From contig MSJH02000544.1 of the NCBI GenBank assembly GCA_001931875.2, positions 558,001-622,000 on the forward strand: a DNA stretch of 64,000 bases. Reading direction: 5' to 3'. The number at the start of each line of letters is the position of its first letter. The first letter of the stretch is position 1. The notes below the pieces were generated by a model. It searched no databases. It had not been told where the DNA came from and was given only the letters and a program-made list of their open reading frames with translations. Made by a program: the position numbers and the translations under genes. This DNA comes from Byssochlamys sp. IMV 00236. Taxonomy: Eukaryota > Ascomycota > Eurotiomycetes > Eurotiales > Thermoascaceae. Of the stretch, positions 56,301 to 64,000 are shown one piece after another.

Positions 56301-58263
56301 TTCCTTACGAAGAGAAGCTAGCTTATGTTGAGCACATCATTGACCTGCTGGAGCTGAGGGATATTAGTGATGCGTTAATTGGACGTAGGTCGCTATTCAA
56401 ATATCTCGATGCTCTATCAAATGCTGACAGTAATCAGAACCTGGTGCTGGTCTCAGCATCGAACAGCGCAAACGTGTTACTCTCGGCGTGGAGCTCGTTG
56501 CGAAGCCAACACTTCTCTTCTTGGATGAGCCCACTTCTGGACTCGATGGCCAGTCTGCGTACAACATTGTTCGTTTCCTGAGAAAATTGGTCGATGGTGG
56601 ACAGGCTGTTCTTGTAAGGAAGAGAGAGTCTCATTACTACTTGTCCAGTAACTGACTGTGCTTGCAGTGCACGATTCACCAGCCTTCTGCTGTCCTGTTC
56701 GATGCTTTCGACACTCTGCTCCTTCTAGCAAAGGGCGGTCGGATGACCTATTTCGGAGAGAGTGAGTTATTGTATTTCTTTCATTGATGAAGCGGTCATG
56801 CTTACATAGAGTAGCTGGAAAGGAGTCCTCTAAGGTTCTGGAGTACTTTGCGAAGAACGGCGCGCCTTGCCCACCGGACGCTAACCCTGCTGAACACATC
56901 GTCGAGGTCGTGCAAGGAAACACCGACGTGCCCATCGACTGGGTTGAAGTCTGGAATAACTCCGAAGAACGCCAACGGGCACTCACCGAACTGGAAGCGT
57001 TAGTCGGTGCTGGCAAAGCGGACCCGAACTATGTCGAGGATACAGCGGACTTTGCAACATCGCACTGGTTCCAGTTCAAAACCGTCAGCTATCGACTTAT
57101 GGTCCAGATCTGGCGATCTCCGGTGAGTATCTTCCACGATACCAGAAGATGTTGTGGAATATTTTTCTAATCTGGGTTGCCAGGATTATATGTGGAACAA
57201 AATCATTCTTCACGTCTTTGCAGCGCTCTTTAGCGGTTTCACTTTCTGGATGATGGGAAACGGCTCATTCGATCTTCAACTGCGCCTGTTCGCTATATTC
57301 AACTTCATCTTCGTTGCTCCCGGATGTATCAATCAGATGCAACCATTCTTCCTTCACAACCGCGACCTCTTTGAGACCAGGGAGAAAAAGGTGAGTGTAC
57401 TTGATGCGAAAGACTTCGTCTGACCAGTATTCTGACATAGTCTCGCCATAGTCTAAAATTTACCACTGGGTGGCTTTTATCGGTGCTCAGGCAGTCTGCG
57501 AAATCCCGTACCTAATCATCTGCGCAACCCTCTACTTCGCTTGCTGGTACTTCACTGCTGGCTTCCCCGTTCGTGCTTCCATATCTGGCCACGTCTACTT
57601 ACAGATGATCTGTAAGTTTCCCTTATTATCTACCAGATGACAGTCTATTAACATACGTTAGTCTACGAATTCCTCTATACATCGATCGGCCAAGCCATTG
57701 CTGCCTACGCTCCCAACGAATACTTCGCCGCAATCATGAATCCCGTCCTCATCGGCGCCGGTCTGATCAGTTTCTGCGGTGTCGTCGTCCCCTACTCCCA
57801 AATGCAATACTTCTGGCGCTACTGGCTTTACTACCTCGACCCCTTCAACTACCTTGTCGGCGGCCTTCTAGGCGAAGTGCTCTGGGATGTCAAGGTGGAG
57901 TGCAAGCCCGAGGAACTCGTCCACTTTCAATCTCCTCCTGGCCAAACATGCGGAGAGTACATGGCCAGCTTCCTCTCTGAACAAACCGGATACTTGCTCG
58001 ATTCGAACTCCACTTCGTGCTCGTTCTGCCAGTATACGAGCGGAGCCGACTATGCGAAGTCGTTCAATCTGAACAAGAAATACTATTCTTGGAGAGATGT
58101 AAGTATTCAACAGTTGCTCTATATTCATCGTGATGAAGACTAACATTTTGCGTGTGTGATATAGACTGGCATTACGGCCCTCTTCTGCATCTCCTCATAT
58201 GGCCTTGTGTTCCTGATGATGAAGCTCCGGAGCAAGAAGACGAAGAGCGCTCGATCTGAGTAG
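53388..58263 (+). CDS. PDR-type ABC transporter (ABCG, full-size)
   Basis: A 1364-aa full transporter (NBD-TMD-NBD-TMD) in fifteen exons, whose phases all agree: 53388-53600, 53656-53700, 53754-53916, 53974-54766, 54816-55321, 55378-55440, 55493-56045, 56110-56384, 56438-56613, 56668-56761, 56812-57122, 57184-57390, 57452-57611, 57662-58098, 58165-58263. NBD1 has a Cys-containing Walker [14 protein letters not shown], canonical signature [11 protein letters not shown], and a degenerate Walker [16 protein letters not shown]2 has Walker [14 protein letters not shown], weak signature [11 protein letters not shown] and [13 protein letters not shown]. This asymmetry is standard for the PDR family. 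Two six-helix TMDs are present, for example [20 protein letters not shown] and [20 protein letters not shown]. Export of drugs or metabolites at the plasma membrane is inferred. Start chosen at [14 protein letters not shown]. Lies directly after the Zn2Cys6 gene and the palindrome. Confidence 0.92.
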
Positions 58264-59157
58264 TTTCGCCCGCTTTAAGCGTGCGGAATCTACACCACAG
58301 AACCAGAATCAATCATCGAAGACAGACGCAGTCTTCATGGCATGCAGCCATATACTAATATCTGCAGCGCATCTCTTCAATTTATACAAGAGTATGTCCA
58401 GTAATACTTTATATTGTTAATCTTGCGTTTTTAGGCGTTGGAGGTCTTTCGGATGCGGACGCTACTTATATAGATAGACATAGATAGATATAGACACAAA
58501 TAAACATAACTTATAGATTCTAGGAAGATATCAAATAGCAAGGTTCAATACTGTCTTGCTAGGTACTTATTTAATCAAGTTATTTTCTTCTTCTTTTTAT
58601 CTTTAATATTTACCCAACTTGTCAGCTTGTTCAACACATGTTCAATACAAATTCAACATTCGCAGAAGTAACAAATCCTAAGCAAGGCATTCTATCATTG
58701 CCAATAATCCCATAACATAGTTACTTACTTGGGATTTACTGCACGTGAAGGGCTCGGACCACTTCTTAGTTATCACTTTAAACCCGTTAGTAATAGTTGG
58801 TAGTTGAAAGAAGCGGTGAGAAGCTTTCTTGATTATGGTACTAGCTAGGAGCCGGGCCGAGCCTATGTGTATGTAGGGTAGATCGTCTGGATCACGTGCC
58901 GCGAGTAACCAGGGCGACCAGCAGGAGTCCGTAAGGGGGAATTCCGACAGTGGCGTTTGGTGGCGCACCACTTGGTATATAGTTATTCATCATGAAATAA
59001 CATTACAGATCCAAGAATATTTTCGCGTTACTTATGGAGCCCAGAGTAAGGTAAGTAAAAAAAGAACAAAGTTAAACTAACAATCTAAGTCTAGTAAACA
59101 TCGATGCGTAACAATTTTACAGAATGTCATCCTCTACACCGAGACGGCAGAGAGAAA
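58264..59157. other. Intergenic region (convergent 3' flanks)
   Basis: AT-rich with TAGATAGA-type runs at about 58470-58500. No gene was seen. Confidence 0.5.
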
Positions 59158-61065
59158 TCACAGTCTGCTCTGGAGGAAGTAAGGGATGTTCTTGCCCTCG
59201 TAGATGTCCTTGTAGTCAGCCTTGATGATGTCGGCAGCCTGGAATATGTGTTAGTCTTTGTTGTCGTGATATTCAGCAGGGTTGGTTTTGTTAACTCACC
59301 TTCTCTCCGATCATGTAGACGGAGTTCTGGATACGGCAGTCAGGGATGACGGGCATGATGGAGGCGTCAGCAATGCGGAGGTTGCGGATTCCGTGAACAC
59401 GGAGCTTGGAGTCGACGACACCCTGCTGGATGTTCTTGGAGAGACGGGCAGTACCGCAAGGGTCTATTAAGTACGTTAGTTAAGTGTCGTTGCAAGTCTT
59501 TGTTGTCAGGGGGGGAGGGAGGTCTTACGGTATCCAGTCTGGCTGCGGTCCAGGACAGCTCTCTTCATGTCCTCATCGGAGTGGAGAGGCATCTTGAAGG
59601 GGTACTCCTTGACGACAATGTCCTTGAAACCGGCACCGGTGGTCAGGACATCGTAGGTCCAGCGGATACCCTCGCGCATGGCCAGGATGTCCAGGTCGTT
59701 GGCGAAGAAGTTGAGGTTGATGTTGGGCTGAACCAGAGGGTTGGAGCTGTTCAGGGTGACCTCACCCTCAGACAGAGGGCGGAGCAGGTCGACGATGACA
59801 GTCATGTAGCTGCCAGACTCGGGGACGGGGTAGTGCCACTGGAAGGCAGTGCTGAACATGCCAACGAAGTCAAGCTCGAAGTGAGGCTGGCCAGCGGGTC
59901 CGAAGGGGTCCAGGCCACCGTTGGCAGCCTTGGCCTGGCGGTACTCAGGGTACTTCTCGAGGCGCTCGTCAATACGGGGGAAACCAACAAGCTCGAGCAG
60001 ACCGGAGCTGATAGCACCAGTCTTGTCCTTGGCGTAGGCCTTGATGGCGACCTCGTTCTTAGGACCGGGGCGGAGGATGTGGTCGTCCAGACCGTATCCG
60101 TCCTTGACCTGGAGGACGAAAGGAACGATGGGGTGGTCCAGGAGATGCTGTCCAACGTGAGGAGACTCGAGGATCTGGGGGATGTTGTGCTTGGCCAGCT
60201 CAGCGGCGGGACCGACACCGCTCAGCAGGAGCAGCTTGGGGGTCTCGAAGACACCCTGGGAAAGGATAACTTCGCGGGTGGCGTAGACACTGATCTCAGT
60301 GTTGTGAGCCTCGCTGATAACAGTGACACCCTGGCAGACGCGGGTCTGGGGGTCGATGATCAGACGCTTGGAGTGAACGCCGTAGAGGATGGTGACGTTG
60401 GGCTTGTTCTTCAGGTAGAGGTAGGATCCCTGGCGCTGACCACCGTAGATGGTGTCAACACAGTGAGTGAGACCCTTCATCTCACCAGAGTAGATGTCCT
60501 CGGTCAGAGGCTGGCCCTTGGAAACCCAAGCCTGAGTGAGGGCGTCACGGAAAGGAGCCATCTCGGGAACCAGGTCGGCGTGGGCGATGTTGATGGGACC
60601 GCCAGTTCCGATCTTCTTCAGATCGGCAGGGTAGAGCTTCTCGTCATCGTGGTAGGTAGCGCACTTGCGGAGGTAGTCGACACAGTGATCCCAGTTCCAC
60701 TCGGGGCCACCGAATTCCTCCCAGTCGTCAAAGGTAGGCTTCGAACCGGGAATCCAGGTGAAGTAGTTGGCACCGGAACTTCCACCAAGCATCTTTCCAC
60801 GGGTGTTGGGCTTCTCAATTCGCTCGTAGTCGTCGCGCTTGACCATAGTAGACTTGTAGGCCCAGTCATGCTTGCTGCCACGGAGGTTGAAGGCCTTGGA
60901 AGGGGTGGTGATCTCCTCGAACTGGTCAGGGTTGGGAATACCGGCCTCGACGACCAGGACGCGGACCTCAGGGTTCTCAGCGAGACGGCCGGCAACTGCG
61001 TTTCCGGCAGTACCACCGCCCACGACGATGAAGTCGTAGGAAGAGCCGTTAGAGACAGTGGCCAT
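59158..61065 (-). CDS. GMC-family FAD oxidoreductase with peroxisomal C-terminus (PTS1, SRL)
   Basis: A 593-aa glucose-methanol-choline oxidoreductase in three exons: 59529-61065, 59300-59463 and 59158-59238. FAD-binding FIVVGGGTAGNAVAGRLAE is at residues about 12-30. GMC signature 1 is seen as GKMLGGSSGANYFTWIPGS, and signature 2 as GVFETPKLLLLSGVGP. The catalytic His sits in TGYHPCGTARLS, and a following NLRIADASIMPVIP supports the assignment. The protein ends FLQSRL, whose SRL is a canonical peroxisomal targeting signal 1. Codon use is strongly C/G-ending, as in highly expressed genes. An H2O2-forming oxidase on an alcohol-type substrate is inferred; the substrate is not known. It is divergent from a catalase gene across 884 bp, which supports the oxidase rather than dehydrogenase reading. 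Confidence 0.9.
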
Positions 61066-61949
61066 TGTTGTTGAAGGTGACTGTGATTGTTATGGGAGAA
61101 CAATTAAATTGAAGATGAACTTCAGTCACTGCTTGTCAGTGTCAACAGATGAGATTGTATGTATTGTGAGTGTGTGGATGTGTCAGATCAAAGTCGCAGC
61201 AGCTGAGATCAGCCAGGGTCTTTATATCTTTCCATCCTGTGTACAGTGTAAGTGTCATACTTGGAGACAAATCTCCCTTTCCGGGTTAAGAGCGAAGGCC
61301 GCGAGGACCCGAAGTCGCACTTCAAGCAGTAGTAGTACCGGATAGGGTTAGTTGATCGCATTCGTATGCGCGCCACGTGGAACGGATGAACTAGGGATAA
61401 ACTAGTTCGGTCCGAGTTCGATGTTCGTGAGGAGAAAAGCCGCATTCTCGAAGGATGTTGGTATGGGATGGGATGGAATGCCTCAGAAACCCCTGTGGCT
61501 GCGGCGGTGGCTAAGTCGGCTCGGCAATTACTCTGCGATAAGTCGGCCTCCCGCCCAATCTGGTTCCGGCCCTTTTCGCTGACGCTTTTTTTGGCATTTC
61601 TACCCCTCACGTCTTTCCTATAGTGTTGTCTTACCCCTCACGGATCTAGTATAGACAGAATGCCTTTGCTTCGATGTTTCAGATCTGGCCGGTGGATATC
61701 CCTTTGTGGCGCTGCCTCTGGTATTTTTTTCGATCTGCTTCCGGCTTTCCCCTCGCGGGATGATTATCTATACAACGGGATTACTTCGGGCTCTGCCCCC
61801 AAGTCTCGAACGTCATCGAAAACCGTATTAATGTATAAATATATAATGAAACTAATAAAGGGCCAGACCCCCTTCCCCAACACTTAGGTACTGACCATTC
61901 AAACTACCCTCAATTGTCATTCAACTGGAGAATCCAAACAGTCGCAATA
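61066..61949. promoter_or_regulatory. Shared divergent region between GMC oxidase and catalase
   Basis: 884 bases holding both promoters. Contains GGG-rich and TCG-rich blocks and several CCGG/GCCGA-type words, without an assigned site. Overlapping short frames (61058-61610, 61660-61887) are judged spurious. Confidence 0.5.
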
Positions 61950-63724
61950 ATGTCAAAGCCTACCTTTACCCTGGCCGAAGGTGCGTTTGTGCAAGCTAAC
62001 AACAAGACAATTGTTCTAGTTTTCTCTTCTGTTCTAACACGTAGTTACAGGCCAGCCCGTTAGAGACCCCTCTGTTAGCACCACGTTGCCTATCGTTGGC
62101 GGTGGTGGTATCACGACCCTGGGTGACACCCTCCTCCTTGAGACCCTTGCGCACTTTAACCGCGAACGTATCCCTGAGCGGTAAGAAACAATTGTCACGC
62201 GTCACTTGCGAATTCCTAGTTTCTGACGTTTTGAATAGTGTCGTCCACGCTAAGGCTGCAGGAGCATGGGGAGAATTCGAGGTCACCCAGGACAACTCAT
62301 GGCTCACATCGGCCAAGTTCCTGAACGGCGTGGGCAAGAAGACTAAGGTGCTCTTCCGTCTCAGTACCACTGGCGGTGAGAAGGGTAGCTCAGACCTTGT
62401 CCGTGATGTGCGTGGTTTCTCCGTCAAGTTCTACACTGAGGAGGGTAACCATGACATTGTCGGAAACCACCTGGTAAGTTTTACCCATGCGCCTTGACTT
62501 GGGTTATGATCCATATTCTAATCTCTCCTCAGCCGGTTTTCTTCGTCCGTGACCCTATGCGATTCCCGGCCGTCAACAGAAGTCACAAGAAGCACCCTAT
62601 GACCAACCGATCCGATTGGAATATGGTAAGTACATGATATCTCATTCTTCTTTGCCTGATGAAGCTAACTGTGTCAGTTCTGGGACTTCCACGTCAACCA
62701 GCCAGAGAGTGTCCACACTGTGATGCAGCTCTTCGGCTCTCGCGGAATTCCTAGCTCGATCCGTCGCATCAACGGTTTCGGTGTCCACACCTTCAAGATG
62801 GTTACGGCCGATGGCAGGTGGCGCTACGTCAAATTCCACTTCAAGCCAACTCAGAAGTTCGCCGGTTTCACTGGACAGGAGGCCAACAAGGTGCAAGGAG
62901 ACAACCTCGATTACCATACCGAGGATCTGTGGAATGCTATTGCCCGTGGACAGTACCCAGTCTGGAGACTGTGTGTGCAGGTGATGGAGCCTGAGCAGGC
63001 CGAGAACTTCGGTCGCGCTCTCTTCGATATCACCAAAGTCTGGCCTCAGAAGGAGTTCCCCCTGATCGAACTTGGTCGCATGACCTTGAACAAGAACGTA
63101 AGATTACATTGTATTGGAAGACGATAAAGAAGCAAATGCTGACAAAAACACCTCCAGCCTGAGAACTGGTTCGCTGAGATCGAACAAGCCGCATTCTCCC
63201 CCTCGAACATGGTTCCCGGTATTGCCATGACTCCTGACCCTATGCTGCAAGCCCGTATGTACGCCTACCCTGACGCTCAGCGATACCGTCTGGGAGTCAA
63301 CTATACACAACTTCCCTCCAACCGTCCTGTCTGCCCCGTCTTCGCGCCGTGGGAGCGTGACGGTTATGGAACCATCACCCGAAACTACGGAGGTGAACCC
63401 AGCTACGTGCGCAACTCTCTCGGTTCAGGTGCCCCTGGCCAGAACATCTCAGCAACGATGCAACACACCGAGCGCATCGAACGCAATGCTTTCCTCGGCC
63501 AGAACGAACTTGCCGTCACTGACGAGGACTTCGTTCAGCCACGAGACCTATGGAACAGAGTCTTCGATGAGGATGAGAAGAATCTGTGGATCGGAAACGT
63601 CGCGGGAACCCTGGAAAGCGTGTACCCTGAGCTCAAGGACGCTGTCATTGCCATGTTCGGCAAGGTCGACCCCCAGATTGCTCAGCGGTTGGCCGCTAAG
63701 ACGAAGGAGAGCCACCACCTTTAA
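61950..63724 (+). CDS. Catalase (small-subunit, haem)
   Basis: A 491-aa monofunctional catalase in six exons: 61950-61980, 62051-62180, 62239-62473, 62533-62625, 62678-63097 and 63158-63724. Phases agree. The essential His is in [17 protein letters not shown] (about residue 57), and Asn is near GGNxD-type [19 protein letters not shown]. The proximal haem ligand Tyr lies in [21 protein letters not shown] (RxxxYxxxxxxR). [25 protein letters not shown] and [12 protein letters not shown] are further family marks. The protein lacks the C-terminal flavodoxin-like domain of large-subunit catalases. It ends ESHHL, which is not a standard PTS1, so peroxisomal import is uncertain; a cytosolic or piggyback location is possible. 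It converts H2O2 to water and oxygen. Head-to-head with the GMC oxidase gene. Confidence 0.95.
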
Positions 63725-63916
63725 ACGACTAGAGTTCGTCACCATCCTGTACACCAATGATTAATTAGAATGGAACAATGATGTTTACTACATGTACTCT
63801 ATCGCATTCAACAAAGACCAAGACGTAGTCATACTCCTTTCTTCTGCATCCAGTAATCTCTAGAATCTTTGATGTAGCTGTCATAGTAAAGACAATTCCG
63901 GCCTTGATTACGACTA

Positions 63917-64000
63917 CAGTAAATCCTCGCTATAACGACCCTACCTATAACGAATTTTGCGCTGTAACGAACTGAACAGCGTGTCTAATTCAAACCCCCA
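63917..64000. mobile_element. 5' end of a pogo/Fot1-like DNA transposon (truncated by the window)
   Basis: A TA at 63915-63916 is followed by CAGTAAATCCTCGCTATAACG, the type of terminal repeat seen in fungal pogo/Fot1 (Tc1-mariner superfamily) elements. Within the next 60 bases a motif close to TATAACGAA recurs three times at about 16-18-base spacing (63930, 63947, 63963), as expected for iterated transposase-binding sites. The transposase gene lies beyond the window, if present. Confidence 0.7.

Noticed and set aside
56385..56437. Apparent loss of the second NBD signature in the PDR transporter.
   Set aside because: Splicing 56385-56437 rejoins the IEQRKRVTL segment. The altered signature is normal for this family.
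49029..58263. A full secondary-metabolite gene cluster.
   Set aside because: No polyketide synthase, peptide synthetase or terpene cyclase is present. Only a regulator, a pump and an oxygenase relic are seen.
59500..61074. A 524-codon open frame on the plus strand over the GMC oxidase gene.
   Set aside because: It mirrors the oxidase on the minus strand. The codon bias of the real gene (C-ending codons) leaves the opposite frame open. The predicted protein has a Val/Leu/Asp-rich repetitive composition with no family match, whereas the minus strand has full GMC motifs.

Overview
The window looks like a chromosomal segment of a filamentous ascomycete, most likely an Aspergillus- or Penicillium-like member of the Eurotiales. 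The support is: many short introns (46-136 bp) with GTATGT/GTAAGT-type donors and CTAAC/CTGAC-type branch sites, compact but well spaced genes, pol III tRNA genes (one with a nuclear-type intron), fungus-specific families (Zn2Cys6 factor, PDR/ABCG transporter, Brr2, Msh1, CSC1/DUF221, Ubp16-like) and a pogo/Fot1-type transposon end. The species cannot be fixed from the sequence alone. Exon joins given here were read by eye; for each multi-exon gene the phases were checked to keep one frame, except where stated.

Left part (1-17 kb): 3' end of the lysine-biosynthesis saccharopine dehydrogenase; a membrane-anchored ubiquitin protease; class II fructose-bisphosphate aldolase with a pyrimidine-rich promoter; a CSC1/RSN1-type calcium-permeable channel; ureidoglycolate lyase (allantoin catabolism); tRNA-Trp and an intron-containing tRNA-Leu(UAA); and a short SRPK-type kinase right behind the tRNAs.

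Middle (18.9-43.5 kb): a Baeyer-Villiger/FMO-type flavin monooxygenase, a convergent WD40 protein, a NUDT15-like Nudix hydrolase, a salicylate-hydroxylase-like FAD monooxygenase with seven exons, then the housekeeping pair MSH1 (mitochondrial MutS) and BRR2 (U5 snRNP helicase) transcribed divergently from a 414-bp shared region, a cytosolic S9 peptidase, a TauD-type dioxygenase with a GC-AG intron, and a short fungal protein of unknown function.

Right part (43.6-64 kb) is accessory: an MFS transporter with a 17-nt microexon, an SDR oxidoreductase, a broken 2-oxoglutarate oxygenase relic, a Zn2Cys6 regulator with one anomalous exon junction, a nested palindromic TA-flanked repeat, a complete 15-exon PDR transporter, and a divergent pair of a GMC oxidase ending in the peroxisomal signal SRL and a catalase. 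The last two suggest an H2O2-producing oxidase with its own H2O2 scavenger. The window ends inside a pogo/Fot1-like DNA transposon end.

I did not find a polyketide or peptide synthase, a prokaryote-type defence system or a CRISPR array. The most interesting leads are the oxidase/catalase pair, the nested palindrome, the inverted pair of a dispersed repeat at 14.2 and 24.1 kb, the decaying oxygenase next to the regulator and PDR transporter, and the microexon.
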